Shown here: piece after piece, positions 7,753 through 16,047 of the stretch
How the letters are laid out: each line of letters begins with the position of its first letter
Position numbering within the stretch: position 1 is the stretch's first letter
Origin: Candidatus Cryptobacteroides faecipullorum
GTDB lineage: Bacteria > Bacteroidota > Bacteroidia > Bacteroidales > UBA932
DNA: 45,553 nucleotides
NCBI GenBank assembly: GCA_017694885.1
Contig: JADIMH010000013.1
Location: 1 to 45,553 of the forward strand
Direction: 5' to 3'
Position numbers and translations under genes: made by a program
Notes under the pieces: generated by a model
What the model was told of the DNA's origin: nothing
The model's input: only the letters and a program-made list of their open reading frames with translations
Databases searched by the model: none

Positions 7753-8924
7753 TATCTTGACTTTATGCGTTTTTTCAATATCCAGTCTGCAGTCAGCAAA
7801 TAATACGACCTGAGTCCAAGAATAGGTTCAATGCATCGGAAAAGCTTTATCCTCAGGCTTTTGTGCTTCGGATGGCAGAGCTGCGCATTGCCGGCCGAAG
7901 CCTCGTCTAAACTACGTTCATACATATGCATGCCTTCTTTGAGGACAGGTATCAGTTCCTTTCCTTTGGAAGTTACAGGCATAATGAGAGAAACTCCGTA
8001 GGGATGTTCGGGAACATCTTTCCCCAGTCCCCAGAAATCCCCTATCGTCATGTCCGAAACACGTCGGATGCCGGCATAAATGCAGGAATAGCAGCTTTCC
8101 CGGTATGTAAACCCGTCCATGAAAAGGTTGTAATAGAGGCCTTCTGTCCGCCGTCCCGTCAATGGAGGCAGCCTGTGGATGCCATGGCTGTCCGAAACCG
8201 TCATGCTGAAACCTCTTTCATCCCTGAAAGAAAGCCCGGTAACCTCTGACGGAGAAATATGCATGTATCCGTTTATGTAATCCTTGAGCAGAGCCAGTGA
8301 AGGGACTCCATGGCAGACTATGTCTACAAGGAACAGGTTTTCGGGCCGCTTCCTGAACATGCACCGCAAGGCAGCCGTCTGGCAAGGGGTTCCGATAAAG
8401 AGGACCGGCTTGCCGCTACGGACGTCTTTCCTGCACTGCGGCAATATTCCCGAAATGGAACTCTGCACATATTTGGAGCCTTTCAGCCTGGGAATTCCCG
8501 ACTCGTTTTCTATCCTTATGTGACGAACCGAAAACCGGCATGACCGGCCGTCCGTGCCGGAAGGTATGACCGCACTGCCATACACTGCCCCACCCTGTGA
8601 AAGGAAATGCCGGGAAAGGACCGAAGCCGCCCCTCCGGAAGTGCTGGATACGTATTCTGAAGGATCCTTGGCCCACGCGGCAAAGGCTGCTGCAGGAGAA
8701 CGGAACAGTTCATCCTGTCCTGCATCACCCGCTCTGGAGCGACCGAACACATTTGCCGGACATATTGCGGAACAAAGGCCGCAGTCTATGCATGACAGTG
8801 TGTCCATTTCCGGATAAGGATGCCCCAGCCTGCCCTCTTTCATCGAGATACAGGATTCCGGACATACAGTCTCGCACAAAGCGCATCCGGTACATTCTTC
8901 GTGTCTACATATCTTTTCCGCCAT
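7752..8924 (-). CDS. FrhB-like [4Fe-4S] protein (F420 hydrogenase/dehydrogenase beta-subunit family)
   Basis: The N-terminus carries two 4Fe-4S ferredoxin motifs, CTGCALCETVCPESC and CIDCGLCSAICPANVF. The FrhB N- and C-terminal domains follow (FIGTPCQTAALRCMF, VDIVCHGVPS, RVSDMTIGDFWGLG). Starting at the ATG of 8924 gives 390 aa with the first Cys cluster at residue 7. A longer in-frame extension to 9161 lies wholly inside the flippase gene and is not family-like, so it was rejected. In Bacteroidota capsule and exopolysaccharide loci this family often sits beside pyruvyl transferases, as here, where F420 is not expected. A redox role in sugar modification is inferred, not shown. It overlaps the flippase 3' end by 20 bp. 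Confidence 0.85.
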   Translation of the reverse strand: MAEKICRHEECTGCALCETVCPESCISMKEGRLGHPYPEMDTLSCIDCGLCSAICPANVFGRSRAGDAGQDELFRSPAAAFAAWAKDPSEYVSSTSGGAASVLSRHFLSQGGAVYGSAVIPSGTDGRSCRFSVRHIRIENESGIPRLKGSKYVQSSISGILPQCRKDVRSGKPVLFIGTPCQTAALRCMFRKRPENLFLVDIVCHGVPSLALLKDYINGYMHISPSEVTGLSFRDERGFSMTVSDSHGIHRLPPLTGRRTEGLYYNLFMDGFTYRESCYSCIYAGIRRVSDMTIGDFWGLGKDVPEHPYGVSLIMPVTSKGKELIPVLKEGMHMYERSLDEASAGNAQLCHPKHKSLRIKLFRCIEPILGLRSYYLLTADWILKKRIKSR

Positions 8925-10497
8925 CTCCCTGAATATTGCGGGGCCTGAACCCGAGTTTATGTATCCAGTCCGAAAACATTCTCTTGAAAGCTTCCCTCTC
9001 ATCCTTATCGAGAGCCACGGCCCATGCCGCGGCCCCGGTGCATACGACGCATACTGAACATATCGCCAGAAACGACAGGATACTGTCCTGCGGGAATATC
9101 CGGAATCTGAAGAAAAGCGGAAGCGGCAGTGAAACAAGCAGGAAAGACAGGATCCTGACAACCACGCTTCCGATATATCTCCGGACAGAAAAGCCTATCT
9201 GCAGTTTTGCAAAGATGAAGCGCACCGCTCCCGCCATGACAGAAAATGCAATGGTGACCCAGTATACAGTCTCCGGTCTGGCAGCGACTTCCTTTTTCAG
9301 CAGAAGATATGCCACGGGAAGAGCAAGCATTATGATCGTGCTGACCGTAATCTGGTAGTTCCGGATCTTTCCAGTTGCGGCAAGCGATGTCATCAGAGGA
9401 CTTCCGAACAGGCAGCAAACCAATGTATCCAGCATTATAAGCACTATGAATGAAGCTGCATGATCGGGAACCTCTTTCAGCCAGATGTCCAGGACAAAAT
9501 CCACGTTGAGAAGCAGGGGCAGTGCAAAGAAAAACAGAAGAATGAAAGAGAATCTGAGTCCCCTCAGTGCAAGCCGTTCCATCTCCTGCAGTTCACCGCG
9601 GGCGTAATTCTTGGTAATCTGCGGGTTAAAGGCCATCTGGAAATTCGAGACGAAACCGTTTACCGAAGTGGAAACCTGAAAGGCTATGCCTCTGGCCGCA
9701 TTGACAGCCGTGCCGAAAAAAAGGTTGAGCAGGACATTGACTCCCTGATCCTTCATCACCCATGCAAGGCTTCCGAATATGTTCCATCCCGCAAAACCTG
9801 TCATTTCCCTGTATAAAGCAAGGTCCCGTACAAGGCTTGTACGGCATTCCTGATACCTTTTGCGGCACCATAACCTGTAGAATGTCCTTACGCCTACCTG
9901 AAGGAAAAGCATGAGAAGACCGTAAAGGATAAGCTTGTCATAGGGAATGACGGTAAGAAGGTAAACCAGAAACAGTTTTGCAACCGCTTCGACAATGCTT
10001 ACATATGCGAATATATCCATTTTCTCATGCGCTATGATCACCGCGTTGAACGGGACCTGTATCACATTCACGAAAAAGGTAAGGACTGAAAACTGGTAGA
10101 CCCATCTGGCAGCATTCATTCTTTCCGGGGCTATGACAAGTTTTTCCTCCAGCAGCCACAGCCCTGCGGTCTCTGCAAGTATGACGACAGCCAGTCCTAA
10201 AAGGATATGTATGTGCATTGCTGCGGAAAAGACTTTCCTGAGACGTTCAGGATCACCTTTCCCAAGCTCATAGGTAAGGTAGCGCTGCGTAGATGAAGCC
10301 ATGCTATTGTTCAGGAAGGCGAACATGGCGATAACACCCCCGACTATGTTATATATGCCGTAGTCATCCACCCCGAGGATGTCCAGAACTATCCTTGAAG
10401 TATACAGGGTCACCAACAGGATGAGAATCATCCTGATATACAGGAAGATGGTATTGCGTGCCACTCTTCTGTTATCTGTCACTCCTGTCTGGGGCAT
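8905..10497 (-). CDS. Polysaccharide flippase (Wzx/MOP superfamily)
   Basis: This 530-aa polytopic inner-membrane protein has about 12-14 hydrophobic segments. It starts with RVARNTIFLYIRMILILLV and then SRIVLDILGVDDYGIYNIVG, the signature start of Bacteroidota lipopolysaccharide/O-antigen flippases. Further family-like segments are NSMASSTQRYLTYELGKG and QVSTSVNGFVSNFQMAFNPQI. It presumably flips lipid-linked oligosaccharide repeats to the periplasm. It is in the same leftward unit as the GT2 gene (6 bases upstream) and the FrhB-like and pyruvyl transferase genes downstream. No Wzy polymerase or initiating transferase is in the window. Confidence 0.9.
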   Translation of the reverse strand: MPQTGVTDNRRVARNTIFLYIRMILILLVTLYTSRIVLDILGVDDYGIYNIVGGVIAMFAFLNNSMASSTQRYLTYELGKGDPERLRKVFSAAMHIHILLGLAVVILAETAGLWLLEEKLVIAPERMNAARWVYQFSVLTFFVNVIQVPFNAVIIAHEKMDIFAYVSIVEAVAKLFLVYLLTVIPYDKLILYGLLMLFLQVGVRTFYRLWCRKRYQECRTSLVRDLALYREMTGFAGWNIFGSLAWVMKDQGVNVLLNLFFGTAVNAARGIAFQVSTSVNGFVSNFQMAFNPQITKNYARGELQEMERLALRGLRFSFILLFFFALPLLLNVDFVLDIWLKEVPDHAASFIVLIMLDTLVCCLFGSPLMTSLAATGKIRNYQITVSTIIMLALPVAYLLLKKEVAARPETVYWVTIAFSVMAGAVRFIFAKLQIGFSVRRYIGSVVVRILSFLLVSLPLPLFFRFRIFPQDSILSFLAICSVCVVCTGAAAWAVALDKDEREAFKRMFSDWIHKLGFRPRNIQGDGGKDM

Positions 10498-10503
10498 ACC
10501 TGC

Positions 10504-11505
10504 TTATCGTTTGTCCGGCCGTCTCCGGCACTTGAGAATGAAATATATCGTCCTGCACGGCAGTATCTTCAAAGACAGATGATTCAGCGGACCGGAACTG
10601 AAATCACGTGCGATCCTTGAGGCGAACCGTATCCTGTCCCGGCATTCGCTGTAGCCATGAGCTGCGACATATGGTGCAAGAGCTGTCTTATACCAGTATA
10701 CCAAGGACGGTATGGCCGGCATCCTCCGGCGTGAAAGCGCCGGACGGGACCGGCTGCCCGTGCCTAAAAGCCGGTACACTGTGTCGATCACTTCAGTATA
10801 CCGGTCTATGTCGAAACTGTATTTCCGGATGAACCCTTCGGGAAGGAAATAATTGTAGCCGCAGTACGGGACATATACGGTATGGCAGCCTGCAATAAGG
10901 TAATCCAGTACAAAACACTCGTCTTCGAATACTTTGAAAGCCTCCTTGAACCGCAGAGAGGCGGACTCGATCCGGGAACGGACGAAAAGCTTGTTCCAGA
11001 CAAAGTTAAGGAGCCTTTCCCGGAGCAGTTCGCCGAGAATGTCCGTAGGGTCATCATATCTTCGCACCAAGTCTGCTCCTGAAAGCAACATGTCGGTAAC
11101 GGATCCTCCGGCGGAATGTATCCGGTATGCGCAGACAACAAGCCCGTCCTCCCCCGCCTGTCCGCGCATGGACCGCAACCAGTCCTTTTCTGGATAGTCG
11201 TCGCTGTCGCAGAATGCCACATAAGTACCTGTAGCATTGTCCAGACCGGCATTCCTGGCCGAAGATACGCCTTCATTCGGTTTGTCCACAACCTTTACCC
11301 TGGAATCCTTTTCCGAATAGGACCGGCATATTTCCAGCGATGAATCCGTACTGCCGTCGTTTACAAGTATCAGTTCAAAATCGGTATGGGTCTGCGACAG
11401 GATGCCCTTTATGCAGCGATGCAAAGTCATCTCTGCATTGTAGACCGGAACGATCACTGAAATGTCCGGAATCCGGTGGACTGCATCTGTTGCGCCTGTG
11501 TCCAT
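10504..11505 (-). CDS. Glycosyltransferase family 2
   Basis: This 333-aa GT-A fold enzyme begins with the nucleotide-sugar domain: ISVIVPVYNAEMTLHRCI, FELILVNDGSTDSS, NEGVSSARNAGLDNATG and the metal-binding DxD-type FCDSDDYPE. The C-terminal third has no recognisable domain and ends in a basic tail (FILKCRRRPDKR), which may associate with the membrane. It probably adds a sugar to the lipid-linked repeat exported by the flippase encoded next. It starts 3 bases after the rnhA stop and lies 6 bases before the flippase. Donor and acceptor are unknown. Confidence 0.9.
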   Translation of the reverse strand: MDTGATDAVHRIPDISVIVPVYNAEMTLHRCIKGILSQTHTDFELILVNDGSTDSSLEICRSYSEKDSRVKVVDKPNEGVSSARNAGLDNATGTYVAFCDSDDYPEKDWLRSMRGQAGEDGLVVCAYRIHSAGGSVTDMLLSGADLVRRYDDPTDILGELLRERLLNFVWNKLFVRSRIESASLRFKEAFKVFEDECFVLDYLIAGCHTVYVPYCGYNYFLPEGFIRKYSFDIDRYTEVIDTVYRLLGTGSRSRPALSRRRMPAIPSLVYWYKTALAPYVAAHGYSECRDRIRFASRIARDFSSGPLNHLSLKILPCRTIYFILKCRRRPDKR

Positions 11506-11508
11506 AAT

Positions 11509-11994
11509 TTATTCTTCTGCCTGTAGAATGTATCCCGTGTCATCCGGAAGAACGATGCCTTTTGCCGCATTTCCTGCTCCTGCCGCTACGGCAAGGGCGT
11601 CGCAGCGCTCGTTTTCAGGATGTCCGGCATGTCCTTTAATCCAATGGAAAGATACCCTGTGACTTCGGTAAAGGGGAAGGAACCTCTGCCACAGATCCGG
11701 GTTTTTGGCGTGGGAAAAACCTTTTTTTTCCCAGTTGAAAAGCCAGCCCTTATTGATAGCGTTGACTACATATGACGAGTCGCTTACTACATGGACTTCG
11801 GCATTTTTCCACCTGATGGCTTCAAGTCCCACTATAACAGCCAGCAGCTCCATCCTGTTGTTGGTGGTTCTGGCAAAGCCTCCTGAAAGTTCCAGTTCGT
11901 GCCCTGCACATTTCAGGACCACCCCGTATCCTCCAGGACCGGGATTGCCGCTGGATGCACCGTCAGTATACAGATAGATCGGCGGTTTTTCCAT
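11509..11994 (-). CDS. rnhA: Ribonuclease HI
   Basis: This 161-aa enzyme cleaves RNA in RNA-DNA hybrids. The four acidic catalytic residues are all visible: Asp11 in YTDGASSGNPG, Glu49 in NNRMELLAV, Asp72 in VVSDSSYVV and Asp132 in NERCDALA. The His-containing loop IKGHAGHPENER precedes the last. The length is that of bacterial RNase HI. The gene lies 5 bases after pdxA and 3 bases before the GT2 gene, so it joins housekeeping genes to the glycan cluster in one transcript. No sign of decay. Confidence 0.95.
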   Translation of the reverse strand: MEKPPIYLYTDGASSGNPGPGGYGVVLKCAGHELELSGGFARTTNNRMELLAVIVGLEAIRWKNAEVHVVSDSSYVVNAINKGWLFNWEKKGFSHAKNPDLWQRFLPLYRSHRVSFHWIKGHAGHPENERCDALAVAAGAGNAAKGIVLPDDTGYILQAEE

Positions 11995-11999
11995 CGGTA

Positions 12000-13085
12000 C
12001 TATTCTACTATGTTTCCGTTCCTGTTGGGCTTGGCTTCCGTAGAAACCGGCTGTACTTTCATCCTGTTGGCCTGCAGATCGTCGTATTCTGCCCTATGGT
12101 TGCAGATATCGATCGCTGCGTAGATTGAAGACATCATCGAACGGGGATCGGCCATGTCCCTTCCTGCCATTTCGTATGCTGTCCCGTGATCGGGAGACGT
12201 GCGGACTATCGGAAGACCTGCAGTGTAATTGACTCCGAGTTCGAAAGCCAGGGCCTTGAACGGAATAAGACCCTGATCATGGTACATTGCCAGTACGGCA
12301 TCGAATTTACTGTAATTGCCGAGCCCGAAGAATCCGTCAGGAGAATAAGGCCCGAATGCCAGAATGCCTTCTGCATTGGCGGCCTGGACGGCCGGAAGGA
12401 TTACGGACTGCTCCTCATCTCCCAAGAGTCCGCCGTCACCGCAATGCGGATTCAGTCCGAGTACCGCTATCTTCGGAGAATATATCCCGAAGTCCCTTTC
12501 AAGGGAGTTTTTCATCAGTCTCAGCTTTGTGAGTATCAGATCTTCAGAAAGTTTTCCCGGTACATCCTTCAAAGGAATGTGTCCTGTGACTACCCCGACC
12601 TTGAGTTTGTCGCAGACCATTATCATAAGTACGTCGCTTACTCCGAATTCCTGCTGGAGATATTCCGTATGACCGGTATAGCCGAAGCCCTCGTTGACCA
12701 TCGCCCTTTTGTTTATCGGTGCCGTGACAAGGGCATCTATTTCCCCCGACTTCAGATCCACGACAGCCTTTTCGAGCGCTGTCATTGCCGATTTTGCCGA
12801 CTCGGGCGTAGACTGACCAGGTTCAACGAAAACATTGTCCGGAAGGCAGTTGATAATATTGACCCTTTTCTGGTGTGCTTCTTTGGCAGAAGAAATCACA
12901 TTCGTATTGATCTGCTCCAGATAATGTATCTGCTTTTTATAAAAACCGAATATCTTTGATGAACCGTAAATCACGGGAGTACAGATATCGAGCATTCGTT
13001 CATCGGCCAATGCTTTGATAATCACTTCATAACCTATTCCGTTCCCGTCTCCCTGAGTTATACCTATAGTAAGTTTTCTAGCCAT
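12000..13085 (-). CDS. pdxA: 4-hydroxythreonine-4-phosphate dehydrogenase
   Basis: This enzyme oxidises 4-phosphohydroxy-L-threonine with NAD in the DXP-dependent pyridoxal phosphate pathway. The 361-aa protein opens with ITQGDGNGIGYEVI. It carries the family's metal-ligand histidine regions TGHTEYLQQEF, LGLNPHCGDGG and AMYHDQGLIPFKAL, plus VRTSPDHGTAYEMAG near the C-terminus. It is first in a leftward unit with rnhA and four glycan genes and has a promoter at 13147-13177. A 6-bp hairpin (CGACCG, 6-base loop, CGGTCG; 13119-13136) lies in its leader and is of unknown meaning. No pdxJ is in the window. Confidence 0.95.
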   Translation of the reverse strand: MARKLTIGITQGDGNGIGYEVIIKALADERMLDICTPVIYGSSKIFGFYKKQIHYLEQINTNVISSAKEAHQKRVNIINCLPDNVFVEPGQSTPESAKSAMTALEKAVVDLKSGEIDALVTAPINKRAMVNEGFGYTGHTEYLQQEFGVSDVLMIMVCDKLKVGVVTGHIPLKDVPGKLSEDLILTKLRLMKNSLERDFGIYSPKIAVLGLNPHCGDGGLLGDEEQSVILPAVQAANAEGILAFGPYSPDGFFGLGNYSKFDAVLAMYHDQGLIPFKALAFELGVNYTAGLPIVRTSPDHGTAYEMAGRDMADPRSMMSSIYAAIDICNHRAEYDDLQANRMKVQPVSTEAKPNRNGNIVE

Positions 13086-13146
13086 ATTCCAATGTTTTTA
13101 CTGAATAAACCGGACTACCGACCGTACTGACGGTCGAACAAACTTA

Positions 13147-13177
13147 CAAAATTAACGAATAGTTTTGATTTTTCAAC
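13147..13177 (-). promoter_or_regulatory. Promoter of pdxA and the downstream glycan unit
   Basis: Minus strand GTTG (13174-13177), 19-bp spacer, TAATTTTG (13147-13154), close to TTTG-N19-21-TAnnTTTG. The start would fall near 13140, giving a leader of about 55 bases that contains the CGACCG/CGGTCG hairpin. Confidence 0.6.
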
Positions 13178-13209
13178 AATACGCCTGTCCGGGATGAGAG
13201 AAAACCGGG

Positions 13210-14358
13210 TCAGTGCTTGCTGATGAATTTTGACGCCAGCCACTTGCGAAGAGGAATATCATAGAAACGGAGACAAATGTAAGCCAGTATTATGCTTGCA
13301 ATTATGACTGCTGCAGCTACATGCCATGCCTGAGAAAAAGGAACCTTCTCTTCCCCGCTCCACAACCACCAGTAGAACAGATACATAAGCGGATAATGCA
13401 CGACATAGAGCGGATAGGAGATATCTCCGAGAAATTTGCACAAAGCAGACGTGACTTTATCCGTGGTCTTGCCTGAAGCTCCTATCCATACCAGAACAGG
13501 GAATATCAGGATAGCGCATATGGACTCGTACAGCCCGTTGATCCACAGCCTGTCAGCCCCTCCGAGATGAGGCACGGTAAAAAGGACTACAAGGACGGCG
13601 CTGCATATCCAGAAAGCCCCTTTGACATTTGCCGGCTTGAAGATACGCGACATCAGAAGGCCGACGGAGAAAGAGAACATCAGCCGGAGGAATCCTCCTA
13701 GGATGTTGTAGTCAATCATGGACCAGCCGACTCCGAGATGCCCGTACCCAGAAAGGTTGAATATCCCGAACGAAGCGAGCCCGGCTGCGGCTGCGATTAC
13801 CAGAAGTGTCAGTGCCCTGGTTGAAAACTTCCTTATGAACAATGCATAAAGAATATTGCCTATATACTCGAAAAACAGCGACCAGCTCGGTCCGTTGAGA
13901 GGGTACATTTCATTGTTTCCCCTGACATCGGCTCCGGTTCCCGGCACAACGGGAAGCAGGAAAAGATTCAGAAGAAGGGCTATGAGCACCATAGTGAAAG
14001 GTACCTGCGTACCGTCCCATTTCACGCTGCCCTGGATGCAGTAGGAAACGGCTCCGAGAAGCGCTCCCATTATGACCATCGGATGCAGCCTGACGAGTCT
14101 CCTTTTGAAGAATCCCTTGAGTGTCAGCGTGGTTTTCCACCTGTCGTCGTATGCATACCCGATTACGAAACCGGAAAGTATGAAGAAGAAATCGACGGCC
14201 ATGTATCCGTGGTTGAAATGCTGGTCCAGGGGGCTTGTAGCGAAACCTTCGAAGATATGGTAGCATATCACCAGCAGGGCAGCGACACCACGGAGTCCGT
14301 CCAGAAGTTCATAATGGGGTTTCGAATCCGAAAATGCGGCGGATGGGATGTTGTTCAT
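13210..14358 (-). CDS. Acyltransferase 3 family membrane protein (OafA-like)
   Basis: This 382-aa integral membrane protein has about ten hydrophobic segments. The acyltransferase-3 family start HYELLDGLRGVAALLVICYHIFEGF includes the conserved Arg and the catalytic-type His. GYMAVDFFFILSGFVIGYAYDDRW, KGFFKRRLVRLHP and, later, GPSWSLFFEYIGN follow. Such proteins O-acetylate or otherwise acylate cell-envelope glycans. It is monocistronic, with its own -7 box upstream, and lies next to the glycan cluster transcribed in the same direction. A role in surface-sugar acetylation is therefore plausible but inferred. No fused SGNH domain is present. Confidence 0.88.
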   Translation of the reverse strand: MNNIPSAAFSDSKPHYELLDGLRGVAALLVICYHIFEGFATSPLDQHFNHGYMAVDFFFILSGFVIGYAYDDRWKTTLTLKGFFKRRLVRLHPMVIMGALLGAVSYCIQGSVKWDGTQVPFTMVLIALLLNLFLLPVVPGTGADVRGNNEMYPLNGPSWSLFFEYIGNILYALFIRKFSTRALTLLVIAAAAGLASFGIFNLSGYGHLGVGWSMIDYNILGGFLRLMFSFSVGLLMSRIFKPANVKGAFWICSAVLVVLFTVPHLGGADRLWINGLYESICAILIFPVLVWIGASGKTTDKVTSALCKFLGDISYPLYVVHYPLMYLFYWWLWSGEEKVPFSQAWHVAAAVIIASIILAYICLRFYDIPLRKWLASKFISKH

Positions 14359-14431
14359 GACATTCGTTTCTTAATCAATTACCGGTTAATTCTTTATGCT
14401 TTCCTTATACCGCGGAAGAGCAACCGGAGGG

Positions 14432-14439
14432 CAAAGATA
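14432..14439 (-). promoter_or_regulatory. Putative -7 element of the acyltransferase gene
   Basis: Minus-strand TATCTTTG matches TAnnTTTG, 73 bases before the ATG at 14358. No correctly spaced TTTG was found. Confidence 0.45.
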
Positions 14440-14494
14440 AGAAACTTTACATCGGGGATATTTGTCGCAGGACAAAAAACAGTGCCAGTGCCAC

Positions 14495-15145
14495 CTATTT
14501 GTTGTTCTCAAGCCATTGCGTCCTGCGCAGGTCAGGAAGATGCCTGATAGTAAAGTCCTCGAATCTGGCTGTGAATCCGTCGCCGTCAGGACTGGCGCCC
14601 ATCAGTCCCACCATGACAGGACAGTTGTCCTGAAGCCATGCATTCCGCATCATTGTATATTCCTTGTCATCAAACGAATAGAAAATCTCCACGGCATCCA
14701 GACGACGAACGGCCTTTATCCAGACATACGGTACAGGTTCGTCCAGAGAAATGACACTCCAGTCGCTTGTATTGTGTGTCACGACAGCGCTGAGATTATA
14801 CTTCCCGTCAACGAATTCGATTCCTGTCTTGATATAGTTCTCATGGTCTATACGCAGCATAAGGCCCGCCTGGTCGAAACGTGTCTTGTAGTCTCCTGAT
14901 ATTTTAACCTTTACTTCAAACTCGCCTCCGCGCAATGTATAGTAGAACGGAGCATCATCGACTGTAAATCCATAATGTGAAATCCGCCAGTAATCGGTCT
15001 TAGGGGTCACATCCATAATAAATGTATCGCCGTCAATTTCCCATTTTTCAGGTTCGTTGAACCACTGCATCTTTTCAAGGGTCTGAGCCATGGACACGTT
15101 CATTGAAACAAAAGCGGCAACGGCCGTAAAAAATATCTTTTTCAT
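14495..15145 (-). CDS. Secreted DUF1349-like protein (concanavalin-like fold)
   Basis: Starting at the ATG of 15145 gives 216 aa with a clear signal peptide (KKIFFTAVAAFVSMNVSMAQ, cleaved after AQ). An upstream in-frame ATG at 15217 would lie before the promoter. The mature protein matches the DUF1349 pattern: EKMQWFNEPEKWE, TPKTDYWRISHYGF, QAGLMLRIDHENYIKTGIEFVDG, WIKAVRRLDAVEIFYSFD and VMVGLMGASPDGDGF. This is a beta-sandwich often linked to carbohydrate-associated proteins. Substrate and role are unknown. It is transcribed divergently from the LuxR-type regulator out of a shared palindromic promoter, so joint regulation is likely. Confidence 0.82.
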   Translation of the reverse strand: MKKIFFTAVAAFVSMNVSMAQTLEKMQWFNEPEKWEIDGDTFIMDVTPKTDYWRISHYGFTVDDAPFYYTLRGGEFEVKVKISGDYKTRFDQAGLMLRIDHENYIKTGIEFVDGKYNLSAVVTHNTSDWSVISLDEPVPYVWIKAVRRLDAVEIFYSFDDKEYTMMRNAWLQDNCPVMVGLMGASPDGDGFTARFEDFTIRHLPDLRRTQWLENNK

Positions 15146-15155
15146 ATGCAAGTAA

Positions 15156-15217
15156 TTTAAATAACCATATGTAATATTTACCTTTGCAAAGGTAAGACGT
15201 TGTACCGCCGGGTGCAA
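15156..15217. promoter_or_regulatory. Palindromic divergent promoter (DUF1349 gene / LuxR-type gene)
   Basis: TTACCTTTGCAAAGGTAA (15178-15195) is a perfect 18-bp palindrome. It supplies a TACCTTTG -7 box to each strand: 15179-15186 rightward and 15187-15194 leftward. Upstream boxes are TTTA at 15156-15159 (N19) on plus and TTG at 15215-15217 (N20) on minus. The two promoters abut back-to-back, so polymerase could not occupy both at once. Confidence 0.65.
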
Positions 15218-15248
15218 TGATTATTAATAACCATTTTTTAGATATGCG

Positions 15249-16025
15249 ATGAAGCCTATAGAGATACTTAGCAGGGAATTTTCGACTCAGGCATTTTCAG
15301 ACGGAGAACCGTATGATGAAATGCTTGACAGATACAAATCCATCGCCTGCAGCTATGCGCATATGGAGAATGCCGTTGCGGTACTGAGCGATCTCAGAAC
15401 AAATGCCAGCTATATCTGCTACGGAAATTTTGCCAGAACGCTGGGAATCAGTCAGGACGAGTCCGTAACCGGATCAGGGCCCGAGATGGTCAGCGTCTCG
15501 TCAATCTGGGAAGAAGATATATTCAGACTTATTCATCCGGACGACCTTGCCGGAAAACATTTGCACGAACTGTGCTTTTTCCATTTCATAAAACGCCAGC
15601 CCAGAAAGAATCGCGCAGACTGGTACCTGATTAGCAAGTTACGTATGAAAGGCAGCATGAACAGCTATATACCGGTATTGCACCGCATGTTCTATATTCA
15701 GTCCAGGCCTGACGGAGCATTATGGCTGGCCTTATGTCTGTACAGTCCGCTGGCATTCGATATTCCTTCGCAATGCATGGTCATCAATTCTGTCGACGGC
15801 AGCATAATCGGGCTGGAATCCGGGAATAGTCCAAACATATTGACTCCAAGAGAAAAACAGATTCTTACACTGATTGATAAAGGGTTGATGAGCAAAGAGA
15901 TATCCGGACGTCTCTCTATCAGCATAAATACTGTCAGCCGGCACAGGCAGGAAATCCTTGGCAAACTGCAGGTCAAGAATTCGATAGAAGCCTGCAGAAT
16001 AGCAAAAGACCTTAAACTCATCTGA
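15249..16025 (+). CDS. LuxR-type HTH transcriptional regulator
   Basis: This 258-aa protein has a C-terminal LuxR/GerE DNA-binding domain (about residues 197-258). The line LTPREKQILTLIDKGLMSKE is followed by IAxx-type helix ISGRLSISINTVSRHRQEIL, then GKLQVKNSIEACRIAKDL. The N-terminal 190 residues look PAS-like (WEEDIFRLIHPDDLAGKHLHEL) and lack a phospho-acceptor receiver domain. Bacteroidota commonly carry such PAS-HTH regulators with unknown ligands. It diverges from the secreted DUF1349 gene and precedes recG by 22 bases. Its target is probably the divergent gene (inferred from the layout). Confidence 0.85.
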   Translation: MKPIEILSREFSTQAFSDGEPYDEMLDRYKSIACSYAHMENAVAVLSDLRTNASYICYGNFARTLGISQDESVTGSGPEMVSVSSIWEEDIFRLIHPDDLAGKHLHELCFFHFIKRQPRKNRADWYLISKLRMKGSMNSYIPVLHRMFYIQSRPDGALWLALCLYSPLAFDIPSQCMVINSVDGSIIGLESGNSPNILTPREKQILTLIDKGLMSKEISGRLSISINTVSRHRQEILGKLQVKNSIEACRIAKDLKLI

Positions 16026-16035
16026 GGAAAATTTG

Positions 16036-16043
16036 TAATTTTG
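16036..16043 (+). promoter_or_regulatory. Putative -7 element just before recG
   Basis: TAATTTTG matches TAnnTTTG and ends 4 bases before the recG ATG, so a transcript from it would be leaderless or nearly so. No TTTG sits at the -33 position; recG may instead be read through from the LuxR-type gene. Confidence 0.35.
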
Positions 16044-16047
16044 CCTT

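Noticed and set aside
8925..9161. 79-residue N-terminal extension of the FrhB-like protein
   Set aside because: It lies wholly within the flippase gene on the same strand in another frame and does not look like the family; the ATG at 8924 places the first Cys cluster correctly.
12186..12959. 257-aa plus-strand ORF antisense to pdxA
   Set aside because: pdxA is intact with all family motifs; the antisense frame shows no protein-like features.
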